A stretch of 64,000 bases of DNA. It comes from Streptomyces sp. PKU-EA00015 (GTDB lineage Bacteria; Actinomycetota; Actinomycetes; Streptomycetales; Streptomycetaceae). A model generated the notes under the pieces. The model was not told the DNA's origin and searched no databases. It saw only the letters and a program-made list of their open reading frames with translations. Shown in pieces: positions 41,223 to 49,047 of this stretch (positions are counted from its first letter, which is position 1; every line of letters starts with the position of its first letter). Where the stretch lies: positions 124,001 to 188,000 of the forward strand of contig NZ_JABZEE010000028.1 in NCBI RefSeq assembly GCF_013387495.1, read 5' to 3'. Made by a program: the position numbers and the translations under genes.

Positions 41223-41409
41223 TTCCGCACACCCCCTGACCTGGCCCTTCGCCGCGCTCGATCGATTGTTCGAGCGATTGTCAGACCCGAGTGCAACCAT
41301 TGACCCGCTTCGACGGTCACCCTCGTGGCATATGCCTGCGGCATGTCCCGACGGACATTTATGCAGGTTGACACCACCTTCGAGGGCCACGTAGAACGGT
41401 CCTCCACTT

Positions 41410-41424
41410 GTTCAATGTTTACAT
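41410..41424 (-). promoter_or_regulatory. Dispersed phage site, copy 13, antisense to the following genes
   Basis: Minus strand TGTAAACATTGAAC; the one good copy whose orientation opposes the surrounding transcription. Confidence 0.55.
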
Positions 41425-41443
41425 GCAGGGGGGCACCGCGTTC

Positions 41444-41707
41444 ATGAGAGGTTTCGAGTCGCCGAGTCTTCCGCCTGGTGTTCGTCTCGTCGGAGACCCG
41501 ACCGACTGGAACTGTGCTCTGGTGATTCGGCCGGACAGCCCGGCCTGCGACGTACGGGAGGCCCTGAACGCGACACGGCTCGTCGGCCTGGAGCCGCTCA
41601 CCGAGGAGGAGCACGAGCCTGAGTTCCTCGACGATGGCTCGGTCCGGCTATGGCTGGTGCCGACTTCCCCCGACGATCCGTTCAACGAGCCCCCCGCTAC
41701 CGCCTAA
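41444..41707 (+). CDS. Small phage protein, unknown function
   Basis: 87 residues from ATG 41444 (GGGGGG upstream); ATG 41423 and TTG 41408 would extend it through the dispersed site. Sequence MRGFESPSLPPGVRLVGDP, acidic middle (LTEEEHEPEFLDDG), no domain recognised. First gene of the replication/recombination block. Confidence 0.6.
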   Translation: MRGFESPSLPPGVRLVGDPTDWNCALVIRPDSPACDVREALNATRLVGLEPLTEEEHEPEFLDDGSVRLWLVPTSPDDPFNEPPATA

Positions 41708-41723
41708 GACATGGAGGCCACGC

Positions 41724-42677
41724 TTGAGAATCGTTGACCTGACCCCGGCACCTGTGGTCCCCCGCGACGGCTGGGACCGACCGCTCGTCATCCCGAAGCA
41801 GGGCGGCAAGCCCGTGCCACTGACCCGCACGACGACGTTCATCGACTGCATCGAGGACAAGTCCGCCCTGGGTGACTGGCACAAGCGCATGACCCTGGTG
41901 GGGGCGGCGAAGCGCCCGTCCATGCTGGACGTGGTGAAGCAGCTCAACCCCGACGACCAAGGCGACAAGCGCAAGCTCAACACACTCGCCGATCAGGCGA
42001 TCGACATTGCCGGGGCCAACACCAAGCGCGAGAAGGGTACGTACCTTCACACGCTGTCGGAGTACGTAGACCGCGGCGAGCCTCTGCCCGCCGGTACAGC
42101 GGCGCTCGACCTGCGGGACATGACCGCGTACATGGGTGCCACCGTGGACTTCGAGGTCAAGGCCGTTGAGCGGTTCGTCGTGGTGCCCGAGCTAGGCACG
42201 GGCGGCACGTTCGACCGGCTACTCGAATACGCCGGACCGGACCCGGAGGGCAAGCACGTCGAGGGCCGCTTCATCGGCGACCTCAAGACCGGCTCCGTCC
42301 GGTACGGCGCCCTGAAGATGGCCTCCCAGCTCGCGGTCTACAGCCGGGGCGAGTTCTACGACTACACCCGCTTCCCCGTGGACCCTGCCGACAGGAAGGC
42401 GTTCGCGGCCTGGAAGAAGCGGGAGGTGCCGGCGGAAGAGGCCGCCCAGGCGTACACCTCCCTGCCGGGTGACGTCTCCCAGAAGTGGGGCATCATCATC
42501 AACCTGCCCGCAGGCTCGGGGGATTGCACCCTTCACTGGGTGGACCTTGAGATCGGCTGGGCTGCGGCCAAGCTCGCCCGCGAGATCCGCGTCATGCGCA
42601 GCGTGAAGGGCGCGATGCGCCCCTGGGTGAGCGGCCTCACAGATCCGAAGGTCGCTCAGCTGCGGCCTGCGTGTTAA
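41724..42677 (+). CDS. PD-(D/E)XK nuclease (RecB/Cas4-like exonuclease)
   Basis: 317 residues; TTG 41724 has GGAGG. The nuclease core is visible: HTLSEYVDRG, GGTFDRLLEY, then the catalytic GRFIGDLKTGSVRYG and the QxxxY element SQLAVYSRG. Proteins of this type in actinophages are 5'-3' exonucleases working with a single-strand annealing or binding protein. The next gene is a candidate partner. The stop is followed immediately by a dispersed site. Confidence 0.85.
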   Translation: MRIVDLTPAPVVPRDGWDRPLVIPKQGGKPVPLTRTTTFIDCIEDKSALGDWHKRMTLVGAAKRPSMLDVVKQLNPDDQGDKRKLNTLADQAIDIAGANTKREKGTYLHTLSEYVDRGEPLPAGTAALDLRDMTAYMGATVDFEVKAVERFVVVPELGTGGTFDRLLEYAGPDPEGKHVEGRFIGDLKTGSVRYGALKMASQLAVYSRGEFYDYTRFPVDPADRKAFAAWKKREVPAEEAAQAYTSLPGDVSQKWGIIINLPAGSGDCTLHWVDLEIGWAAAKLAREIRVMRSVKGAMRPWVSGLTDPKVAQLRPAC

Positions 42678-42686
42678 GTTTGAACC
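42671..42686 (+). promoter_or_regulatory. Dispersed phage site, copy 14
   Basis: GTGTTAAGTTTGAACC, containing the exonuclease stop codon. Confidence 0.6.
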
Positions 42687-42705
42687 CACACAACGAGGGA
42701 GTGAA

Positions 42706-43197
42706 GTGAAAGCAGATCAGGCCGAACTCGTCACGTCCTACCCGGACGGCTCCATTGGAGTCACCATCAAGTACGGCAAGGGCTATGAGGACACCTGGGC
42801 CGTCTTCCGCGGCTCCGTGAGACAGGTCCGCGATTTGATCTGCGACTACTTCGGGTTCGAGTGTAAAGATGTAACCACCCTCTCGCTTAGCGATCTCGTC
42901 GTCAACGCAACGAACCTCGCGCACGGGAAGGGCAACATCGCCTCGATCCTCGACGCTCAGATCATCTCCGACCCTGCTCTCGCGAAGTCAGCGGCGGACG
43001 ACCCCTGGGCAGCCGCTTCGGCCGCTCAGCCCGAGTCCAAGAACGACAACGCGTCCGCCTGGATTCTCGGCGAGATCCAGAAGCAGACGACCATCGCCGA
43101 CCTGCAAAAGCTGTGGGCCGCCAACCAGGCGATGTTCGCCGATCCCAGCGTAATGGCCTCCTACAAGGCCCGTGGCCGGGCCCTGAAGAACGGCTAA
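42706..43197 (+). CDS. Phage protein of unknown function, possible recombination partner
   Basis: 163 residues. GTG 42706 follows GAGGGAG. N-terminal beta-rich half (VTSYPDGSIGVTIKYGKGYEDTWAVF), Ala-rich linker (ADDPWAAASAAQPES), then a helical tail (IQKQTTIADLQKLWAANQ) resembling protein-interaction tails of single-strand DNA-binding proteins. No family assigned. A dispersed site (42861-42876) lies inside the coding sequence. Confidence 0.7.
   Translation: MKADQAELVTSYPDGSIGVTIKYGKGYEDTWAVFRGSVRQVRDLICDYFGFECKDVTTLSLSDLVVNATNLAHGKGNIASILDAQIISDPALAKSAADDPWAAASAAQPESKNDNASAWILGEIQKQTTIADLQKLWAANQAMFADPSVMASYKARGRALKNG
42861..42876 (+). promoter_or_regulatory. Dispersed phage site, copy 15, intragenic
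   Basis: GTGTAAAGATGTAACC within the 42706 gene, where it encodes CKDV; 15/16-type match to copies 1 and 10. Confidence 0.55.
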
Positions 43198-43202
43198 CCC
43201 CA

Positions 43203-43322
43203 GTGCCTGTCATCGCCCTCGTCCTGGTCCTGGCCGTCTCCGTGCTGGGCGCAGTGATCACACCGCGGCTCTCCGAGCCGACCCCCTTTTGCCGAACTGA
43301 AGGAGAAACCGAGTGCCCCTGA
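43203..43322 (+). CDS. 39-residue single-span membrane peptide
   Basis: GTG 43203 (weak ribosome site, 6 bp after the previous stop) begins with a hydrophobic run (VIALVLVLAVSVLGAVIT), then a short Cys-containing tail. It overlaps the next gene by 10 bp, and that gene's ribosome site lies inside it. It may be a small membrane protein or mainly a translational coupler. Confidence 0.45.
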   Translation: MPVIALVLVLAVSVLGAVITPRLSEPTPFCRTEGETECP

Positions 43323-43750
43323 ACTTCGTTGAGATCCCGACCGCTGGCGGCGGCTGGTTCAAGCCCGCTGAGGTCAAGGACGCCATCGCGTTCCTCATCG
43401 AGGTCAACAGCTACGAGCACCAGCGCCCCACCCCGAACGGGCCGAAGGACTCGGCCCTGTGTGACGTGACCGTGTTCAAGGACCGCGAGAGCCTCGACAG
43501 GCTCTCGCCCGAGGTCAACAAGGGGATGCGGGTAGAGCAGACCCTTCTCGCCCGTGACCTGGAGAAGGTCGTCGGCGGAGCCACAATCGTCACCCTGGCG
43601 CAGGTCCCGCCGAAGCGGCCGGGCGCGCACCCTGCGTGGGTCTGGCGCCCCTGCAACGACGCTGTGGTCCGACAGAAGGTCATCGAGTACGCCGAGGCCC
43701 GCGAGGCCGCCCTGAACGCGGCCGTCGCCGAGGCCCCCGATTTCGACTGA
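43313..43750 (+). CDS. Phage protein of unknown function
   Basis: 145 residues; GTG 43313 follows GAAGGAG. Pattern: KPAEVKDAIAFLIEVNSYEHQ, CDVTVFKDRESL, RVEQTLLARDLEKVVGGATIVTLAQV. Beta-strands with a short helical end, reminiscent of small OB-fold or DNA-metabolism proteins, but not assignable. Conserved position between nuclease and helicase-like genes supports a replication role. Confidence 0.65.
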   Translation: MPLNFVEIPTAGGGWFKPAEVKDAIAFLIEVNSYEHQRPTPNGPKDSALCDVTVFKDRESLDRLSPEVNKGMRVEQTLLARDLEKVVGGATIVTLAQVPPKRPGAHPAWVWRPCNDAVVRQKVIEYAEAREAALNAAVAEAPDFD

Positions 43751-43760
43751 CCTCCGTGAC

Positions 43761-43794
43761 GAGCTGGGGCCGGTCATAGGGCTGGCCCCAGCTC
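43761..43794 (+). terminator. Hairpin between replication genes
   Basis: 11-bp perfect inverted repeat GAGCTGGGGCC / GGCCCCAGCTC with a 12-nt loop; no T-run. Terminator or processing signal. Confidence 0.65.
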
Positions 43795-43874
43795 TCGCGG
43801 GTTTGGAGGACCCGTGAACCACTTGAATCCTTCGACAGGTGCCCACTGCGTCGTTCACCGAGAGGAGCCACCGA

Positions 43875-44747
43875 GTGCTGACCCCTGCTAGGTCGCTGGC
43901 CCTGCATGTCGAATCCGGCAAGGAGTTGCCGCGCGTCGAGGCGTTCGACGCCCTGTATGCGATGGGGTGCCGTCCTCGCCACGGCGAGGTGGTCATGATC
44001 GCGGGCCGCTCGGGTACGCAGAAGTCCGGGTTCGCTCTGTACTGGACGGCTCAGATGGGGTTGCCGACCCTGTATTTCTCCGCCGACATGTCGGCCTTCA
44101 CTGCGAGCAGCCGCCTGGCGTCGATGATGACCGGCGACACGACCGAGATGGTGGAAGCGGGTATGGCTGCCGGCGGCCGTCACCGTGTTGAGTACCTCAA
44201 CGCCCTGTCCGGTCTGCCGTTCACCTTCTCCTTCGGCTCGCCGATCACGTGGCAGGCCATCGACGAGGAGCTCGAAGCCTGGGTGGAGTTGTGGGACAAC
44301 TACCCGCAGGTGTTCGTGTTCGACAACCTCATGGATTTTGACGGCGCCGAGTCGGACTACACGGAACAGATGGCCGTCATGTCAGGCCTGACCGAGCTGG
44401 CCCGCGCGACAGGCGCGACCGTGATCGTCCTGCATCACGCGTCAGATAAGTCATGGGAGGCAAAGTCGGACCCATGGGCCCCGCCGAGCCGGGACCAGGT
44501 TAAGGGCGGCTTGAGCGAGAAGCCCGAGCTGAGTCTCTCTGTGGCCCTCGACCCGACGAGCCACGAGTACCGGGTCGCGGTGATCAAACAGCGCATGGGT
44601 CCGTGCGACCCGACCGCCAAGCGGTACGCGTCGATGCGCTGCCACCCCGAGGTGACGCGCTTCTCGAAGCTCGAACGCCTCGTCCCCGTTGCGTCCCCGG
44701 AACAGCCCTGGTCACCGACCGCCGTCCTTCAGAAGCAGGGAGTGTAA
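43875..44747 (+). CDS. RecA/DnaB-like P-loop ATPase (replicative helicase-like)
   Basis: 290 residues. GTG 43875 follows AGAGGAG. Walker A AGRSGTQKSGFALY (with GxxGxxKS spacing), then MGLPTLYFSADMS, and Walker B QVFVFDNLMDFDG followed by TGATVIVLHHASD. This is the RecA-fold core of DnaB/KaiC-type helicases without a separate DnaB N-terminal domain. It probably drives phage DNA replication with the split primase downstream. The stop overlaps a dispersed site that holds the next start. Confidence 0.82.
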   Translation: MLTPARSLALHVESGKELPRVEAFDALYAMGCRPRHGEVVMIAGRSGTQKSGFALYWTAQMGLPTLYFSADMSAFTASSRLASMMTGDTTEMVEAGMAAGGRHRVEYLNALSGLPFTFSFGSPITWQAIDEELEAWVELWDNYPQVFVFDNLMDFDGAESDYTEQMAVMSGLTELARATGATVIVLHHASDKSWEAKSDPWAPPSRDQVKGGLSEKPELSLSVALDPTSHEYRVAVIKQRMGPCDPTAKRYASMRCHPEVTRFSKLERLVPVASPEQPWSPTAVLQKQGV

Positions 44748-44756
44748 AGATTGACC
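44742..44756 (+). promoter_or_regulatory. Dispersed phage site, copy 16, overlapping a start codon
   Basis: GTGTAAAGATTGACC; its TTG is the start of the 44751 gene and GGGAG lies immediately upstream. Confidence 0.6.
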
Positions 44757-45125
44757 TCAATCGCTGAGCGGAACAAGACCAACCGCCGTAAGGGCGCCGC
44801 TTGGGAGACGGAACTCCTCGCGGGCCTGCGGTCCGTGGGCGAGGACGCTGAGCGGCTGCGGCTGACCGGCGCAGAGGATGAGGGAGATCTCGTCATCCGC
44901 GAGGACGGCGGCCTGTTCACGGTCATCGAGACGAAGAACGCCAAGTTCACGCCCGGCCCGTTCCTCGACGAGGCCGAGCGTGAGCGCCTGAACTTCGCCA
45001 AGCACCGCGGAATCGAAGCCGACCGCGTTGAGACCGTCGTCGTGGTGAAGCGCCGAGGCAAGGGGTGGCGCAAGGCGTTCGTCCTGACCACGGTCGAGGC
45101 GTACTTCGGGCTGGACGCCGAATGA
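44751..45125 (+). CDS. Holliday-junction-resolvase-like PD-(D/E)XK nuclease
   Basis: 124 residues from TTG 44751. RRKGAAWETELLAGLR (Glu), then GAEDEGDLVIREDGGLFTVIETKNAK supplies the D ... E-x-K catalytic pattern of Hjc-type resolvases. It would cut branched intermediates before packaging. Start codon lies within a dispersed site. Confidence 0.8.
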   Translation: MTSIAERNKTNRRKGAAWETELLAGLRSVGEDAERLRLTGAEDEGDLVIREDGGLFTVIETKNAKFTPGPFLDEAERERLNFAKHRGIEADRVETVVVVKRRGKGWRKAFVLTTVEAYFGLDAE

Positions 45126-45274
45126 CCGCGATCACCTTCGAAGAAGTGGCCGAACGTGAGCGTCTTATCAGAGAGTTGGGCCGGTTCGACCTGAGCACGG
45201 CCGCCGGTCAGGGGCTCGACGAACTCGGATACGACGACGACAAGGGGTGGTTCGTCGGGAGGCGGGTCTCATGA
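45122..45274 (+). CDS. 50-residue phage protein, unknown
   Basis: ATG overlaps the resolvase stop (ATGA) and the stop overlaps the primase zinc-finger start. Sequence MTAITFEEVAERERLIREL, helical and acidic. Tight coupling on both sides supports it being real; function unknown. Confidence 0.6.
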   Translation: MTAITFEEVAERERLIRELGRFDLSTAAGQGLDELGYDDDKGWFVGRRVS

Positions 45275-45684
45275 GGTTCCGCCGAATCGAGGGCGTGCAC
45301 CAGGACCAGGAAAAGCCGACGCTCGAATCGGTCCTCGATCACTACGGCGTCGACTACGACACTCAGCGCGCTACGGGCATGGCCCCATGTCCACTCCACG
45401 ACGACCAGACACCGTCCTTCTCCTGGAACACCGACCGACAGCTCTGGAAATGCCACTCCTGCGGCAAGGGTGGCGACTCATTCACTCTGATCATGGAAAA
45501 GGAAGGCACCGACTTTGGCGGAGCGCGAGCCCTTGCGGCCTCTCTCTCCCTCGCAACGCGAGATGCTGGAGGAAGCGACCGCGGCCTATCAGGCAGCGCT
45601 TACGGCGGACGCCGCAAGGTATCTCCTCGGCCGGGGAATCGGCCGCGAGGAGGCGGCTACGTACCGGCTTGGCGTCGTCGGTGA
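45271..45684 (+). CDS. Primase zinc-binding subunit (CHC2-type)
   Basis: 137 residues. LESVLDHYGVDYD, then CPLHDDQTPSFSWN ... WKCHSCGKGGDSFTLIMEKEG is the DnaG-type CHC2 zinc finger. The C-terminal ~50 residues are Arg/Gly-rich. The TOPRIM half is in another frame, overlapping from 45515. The two together replace a single DnaG-like primase. Confidence 0.85.
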   Translation: MRFRRIEGVHQDQEKPTLESVLDHYGVDYDTQRATGMAPCPLHDDQTPSFSWNTDRQLWKCHSCGKGGDSFTLIMEKEGTDFGGARALAASLSLATRDAGGSDRGLSGSAYGGRRKVSPRPGNRPRGGGYVPAWRRR

Positions 45685-46183
45685 CCGCCCCTTCCCCGGC
45701 CACGAGAAATACAGGGGAATGCTCGCCATCCCCTACCTCGACCGCACGGACGCCCCGCTGACGATCCGCTTCCGCTGCCTGGAAGACCACGATCACCGCG
45801 CCTTCGGCCACGGCAAGTACAACACCATCAAGGACGATCCGCCCCGCATGTACGGCGTCGGCTCCGTCCACAAGGCCGACAGTGTGATCGAGGTGACCGA
45901 GGGCGAACTCGACCGGATCATCCTGGAGAAGCTCGGCCTTCACGCAGTCGCCATCCCCGGCGCCTCCATCTGGCAGGGCCGGCACAGGCGCATGCTGGCG
46001 GGCTTCAACCGCGTCCGGGTGTGGGGCGACCCCGACGATGCCGGCGCTGAGTTCACAGCCCGCATCTGCCGCGCTCTGCGTTCCGCGAAGGGCATACGCC
46101 TGCGGGACGGCGACGTAACAGAGACCTACATGCAGGAGGGCGCGAACGCCCTTCTGAGCCTGATTAAGGAGGACGACCAGTGA
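45515..46183 (+). CDS. Primase TOPRIM subunit
   Basis: 222 residues from TTG 45515, inside the zinc-finger gene, with GGAAGG 8 nt upstream. ATAAYQAALTADAARYLLGRGI, LGVVGDRPFPGHEKYRGML, then the TOPRIM core VIEVTEGELDRIILEKLG and VRVWGDPDDAGAEFT (E ... DxD). This is the catalytic core of bacterial-type primases. Split primases in overlapping frames are known in mycobacteriophages. Confidence 0.85.
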   Translation: MAEREPLRPLSPSQREMLEEATAAYQAALTADAARYLLGRGIGREEAATYRLGVVGDRPFPGHEKYRGMLAIPYLDRTDAPLTIRFRCLEDHDHRAFGHGKYNTIKDDPPRMYGVGSVHKADSVIEVTEGELDRIILEKLGLHAVAIPGASIWQGRHRRMLAGFNRVRVWGDPDDAGAEFTARICRALRSAKGIRLRDGDVTETYMQEGANALLSLIKEDDQ

Positions 46184-46542
46184 CCGAGGCGACCGTCAAG
46201 AAGACCGCAGCCAAGCGGCCCGCACGGACGGCCGACCCGCTGGCCCCCGTACTCACGGAGGTCCGCAACCACGCCCGGACGATAGGCGACCTGCCCTCGA
46301 AGCTGGTCGGCGGGCATCTCCCCGAGCGGGGCGCCGACAACTACCGCAGACGGGGCGACGACTGGGAGCGGATCAACAAGAACCGGGAAACCGAGGGCCG
46401 CCTCGGGATCGACGGCCTGGCAGTGCAGGTCGCCTTCGCCGCCTTCGGCGGACGCACTGCTGCGGAGATCCGCAGCGGCCTCGTACGTCTCGCCTCGCTT
46501 GCCGTGGCAGCCATTGGCCAGATCGACCGGGAGCCAAAGTGA
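46180..46542 (+). CDS. Phage protein of unknown function
   Basis: 120 residues; GTG 46180 overlaps the TOPRIM stop and follows AAGGAGG. Basic N-terminus (VKKTAAKRPARTADP), then GGHLPERGADNYRRRGDDW and an Ala-rich helix. No domain recognised. Confidence 0.6.
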   Translation: MTEATVKKTAAKRPARTADPLAPVLTEVRNHARTIGDLPSKLVGGHLPERGADNYRRRGDDWERINKNRETEGRLGIDGLAVQVAFAAFGGRTAAEIRSGLVRLASLAVAAIGQIDREPK

Positions 46543-46745
46543 GCGACCCCCTGCCGGGCAACCCCGGCCCCACGCTCAAGCGCCTGTACGAGGAGCTGGA
46601 ACCCGACGTTCGCGAGACGGTCCTCGTCCGGCTCCTCGACGGTTCCTCGGCCGAGCGCCTTGCCCTGGTCCTACGCAAGCACGGCCACGCCGTATCGGCA
46701 TCCACCATCCGCACATACCGCCGATCCCTTCGCGATGGAGTGTAA
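46539..46745 (+). CDS. Small helix-turn-helix-like phage protein
   Basis: 68 residues. LKRLYEELEPDVRETVLVRLLDG then SSAERLALVLRKHGHAVSAST followed by IRTYRRSL fits a compact helix-turn-helix in which AVSASTIRTYRR is the recognition helix. It could be an early regulator. GTG overlaps the previous stop; its own stop overlaps a dispersed site. Confidence 0.65.
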   Translation: MSDPLPGNPGPTLKRLYEELEPDVRETVLVRLLDGSSAERLALVLRKHGHAVSASTIRTYRRSLRDGV

Positions 46746-46754
46746 AGTTTGAAC
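46740..46754 (+). promoter_or_regulatory. Dispersed phage site, copy 17, overlapping a start codon
   Basis: GTGTAAAGTTTGAAC; its TTG starts the 46749 gene and GGAG is directly upstream. Confidence 0.6.
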
Positions 46755-47945
46755 AAGTCCGAGCTGCTGAACGACCTTCTTGCGACACCGACCGCACCGG
46801 CCCTCGCAGGCCGCCAGGCCGACCCCGACAAGGACTTCACGCGACAGATCGAGGTCACGGGCGACGCGGCCGAGGTGACCGTGCGCGGCCCCGAAGGGAC
46901 CGACCCGGAGTCCACCGCAGCCGACGTGCTCCGTGCGCACCAGCTCGACCCCGCCGAGTGGGAGATCACCGGCTTTCGGTCGAGCGAGTGGACCATGGCG
47001 AACGGCGAGCCGGGCGTCTCGGCCCGCTTCTCCTTCGGCCGTCGCAAGGCTGACGCGGTCGCCGAGCGGCCGGACCTTGACGAGCTCCTTCGAGCATTCG
47101 ACACCTACACGCCGAGCCGGGCCGTCACGGAGGCCGGCGGCGAATGGACGTACGTCGTCGCGCTTGGCGACATGCAGTTCGGCAAGCTCGACGGAGACGG
47201 CCCCGAGGGCACCCTTCGCCGCGCAATGAAGTGCATCGACAAGGCGGCCAACCTGCTTCCCGAGTACCGGAAGCGGTTCCGCATCGGGCACGTTCACATT
47301 GCCTGGCTCGGCGATCACGTCGAAGGTTTCCAGTCGCAGGGCGGGGCGAACGTGTGGCGCACCCCGCTGACGCTGACGGAACAGATCCGGCTCACCCGCC
47401 GCGTGATGGCGCACGGCGTAATGGAATTCGCGCCGCAGGTGGACCGGCTCACGGTCGCGGCTGTGCCTGGCAATCACGGCGAGGCTGTCCGGCCGGGTGG
47501 TAAGGGCGTCACCCGCTACGACGACAGCCACGACACGGACGCCCTTGTCGCGGTCGGTGAGGCCCTCGCGATTGCGGGCGAGGAGTACACGCACGTCGAG
47601 GTGTACGTCCCGGACACGGACGAGCTGACGGTCGTCGTCGACTGCTCGGGGACAGTCGTCGCTCATGCCCACGGACATCAGTGGCGCGCGGGGCGGCACT
47701 TCGAGTGGTGGCGCGGCCAGGCGTTCAACAAGGCCAGCGCAATGCATACAGCCGATCTGCTTCTCGCTGGTCACCTGCATCACGAGTTCATCGACACGGA
47801 CGGCCCGAGGACCTTCGTGCAGGTGCCGGCGATGGAGTCCGAGTCGACGTGGTGGCGGCACCGCACGGGAACCGTGGGGGCGCCGGGCCTGATGGTCATG
47901 GTCACGCGTGACGGTCAGGTGCCGGTGAAGGAGGTGGTCAGGTGA
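46749..47945 (+). CDS. Calcineurin-like metallophosphoesterase
   Basis: 398 residues. The five metallophosphoesterase motifs are present in order: GDMQFGK, WLGDHVEG, PGNHGE, AHGHQW and AGHLHH. Substrate may be DNA ends (as in SbcD/Mre11) or a nucleotide. The N-terminal ~130 residues are a separate domain with an ITGFRSSEWTMANGEPG motif. TTG 46749 lies in a dispersed site. Confidence 0.85.
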   Translation: MNKSELLNDLLATPTAPALAGRQADPDKDFTRQIEVTGDAAEVTVRGPEGTDPESTAADVLRAHQLDPAEWEITGFRSSEWTMANGEPGVSARFSFGRRKADAVAERPDLDELLRAFDTYTPSRAVTEAGGEWTYVVALGDMQFGKLDGDGPEGTLRRAMKCIDKAANLLPEYRKRFRIGHVHIAWLGDHVEGFQSQGGANVWRTPLTLTEQIRLTRRVMAHGVMEFAPQVDRLTVAAVPGNHGEAVRPGGKGVTRYDDSHDTDALVAVGEALAIAGEEYTHVEVYVPDTDELTVVVDCSGTVVAHAHGHQWRAGRHFEWWRGQAFNKASAMHTADLLLAGHLHHEFIDTDGPRTFVQVPAMESESTWWRHRTGTVGAPGLMVMVTRDGQVPVKEVVR

Positions 47946-48271
47946 CCTCTTCCCCGGCCGCCGACTGGCGCGTCCTCGACTTGCCCGAGGTGGTGGCTCT
48001 TGCTGGCCGGGCTGCCCGCCGGATCGCGGACGGCTACGAGGACACACTGACGATGGAGTACGACGACGCGAGGCAAGAGGCGCTGATCATCCTGGCGACC
48101 AAGCCCGCCATGGTGAACGAGTGCCTCTCCGACCCGGACCTCGGGCTCGGCGTCCTTTACCACCGTCTGGTCCTAGACCTTATCGACCGAGTGAAGACCG
48201 AGGCCAAGCATCGTATTCGCCACACCTCGTACGAGGCGGCATGCCGCACGGCCGAGAGGGGGCGCGTGTGA
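47942..48271 (+). CDS. Sigma region 2-like protein (first half of a split sigma-like pair)
   Basis: 109 residues. LPEVVALAGRAARRIADGYED, then YDDARQEALIILATKPAMV and LGVLYHRLVLDLIDRVKTEAKHR resemble the helix arrangement of sigma-70 region 2 (DxxQEALL ... R...DxxR). It overlaps the next gene by 4 bp, and that gene looks like region 4. Assignment is tentative. Confidence 0.55.
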   Translation: MTSSPAADWRVLDLPEVVALAGRAARRIADGYEDTLTMEYDDARQEALIILATKPAMVNECLSDPDLGLGVLYHRLVLDLIDRVKTEAKHRIRHTSYEAACRTAERGRV

Positions 48272-48651
48272 GCGGGTACGACCGGCGCCTGGTTGAGCAC
48301 CTGCTGCCGGCGGTGTGGGACAGCGAGACGGCGTACGGCATCCGTAATCCCACGGCCCCGGACGCCGACATGCCGATAGGCACCGTCGACAAGAAATCCG
48401 CGGGCGTCCTGTTCGCCCACCTCGCCGACATCCGGCGGGGCTGGGTGACGGCCCCTCTTTCCCTGGCCGAACGCCGGGTGCTGTTCATGCGCTTCGCCCT
48501 CGACTGGGACGACCGCCGGATAGCAGCCCGCGAGGCGGTCACTGACCGGGCCGTCCGCTACCGGCTCGAACGAGGTGTCGGCAGGCTCGCCGCCCACCTC
48601 AACGGCACTGACTACATCGACAGTTACGACGACTTGGAGAACGCGGCGTGA
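48268..48651 (+). CDS. Sigma region 4-like protein (second half of a split sigma-like pair)
   Basis: 127 residues. LSLAERRVLFMRFALDWDDRRIAAREAVTDRAV... followed by RYRLERGVGRL has the pattern of sigma-70 region 4 (L...ERxVLxxRF...W...IA...xVS...V). GTG 48268 with GAGAGGGGG. With the upstream gene it may form a two-subunit regulator directing late transcription. Confidence 0.6.
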   Translation: MSGYDRRLVEHLLPAVWDSETAYGIRNPTAPDADMPIGTVDKKSAGVLFAHLADIRRGWVTAPLSLAERRVLFMRFALDWDDRRIAAREAVTDRAVRYRLERGVGRLAAHLNGTDYIDSYDDLENAA

Positions 48652-49010
48652 GCGAACCAATTCCCGAGGGCACCTTGGAGTGGTGGGACGACGTGACCCG
48701 CACCTACTACGAGCGCCAGTCGGATGGTGCGGTCGCCTCTCGTCCGTACAACGATGCGGAGAACGCAGGACTCGGCGCGCGGCTGGTCCGCGAGACGCTG
48801 GTCTCGCAGGCCGTCGCATCGACGAATGCCAACAAGGACGACCTCAGGACGAACAATGCTTTCCTAGCCCTGAGCTCGCCGAATAACGTCGAGTTGATGG
48901 CACAGGTGCAGCTCCTGACGCGACAGAACTCCCGCCAGGCCCGCGCACTCAACGGCCTGATTCGCCTCGTCCTCAACCGGCTTGAATCCACGGCCGAGGT
49001 GATTACTTGA
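48648..49010 (+). CDS. Phage protein of unknown function
   Basis: 120 residues. EGTLEWWDDVTRTYYERQSDG at the start, a long helix at the end (VELMAQVQLLTRQNSRQARALNGL). GTG overlaps the sigma-like stop. Not recognised. Confidence 0.6.
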   Translation: MSEPIPEGTLEWWDDVTRTYYERQSDGAVASRPYNDAENAGLGARLVRETLVSQAVASTNANKDDLRTNNAFLALSSPNNVELMAQVQLLTRQNSRQARALNGLIRLVLNRLESTAEVIT

Positions 49011-49032
49011 CTGGCTGCTCGTTCTGCGCGGA

Positions 49033-49047
49033 AGTTAATCTGTAGCC
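49033..49047 (+). promoter_or_regulatory. Dispersed phage site, degenerate copy 18
   Basis: AGTTAATCTGTAGCC directly before the 49048 start codon; resembles copies 8 and 9. Confidence 0.35.

Larger units (their letters stand above)
41155..41443. promoter_or_regulatory. 290-bp intergenic region with terminator, palindromes and dispersed sites
   Basis: Holds the terminator at 41195-41222, a CGCTCGA/TCGAGCG inverted repeat near 41255-41277, a degenerate rightward dispersed site (TGCAACCATTGACC, 41292-41305) and a consensus site in the opposite orientation at 41410-41424. Likely promoter region for the 41444-49320 block. Confidence 0.5.
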
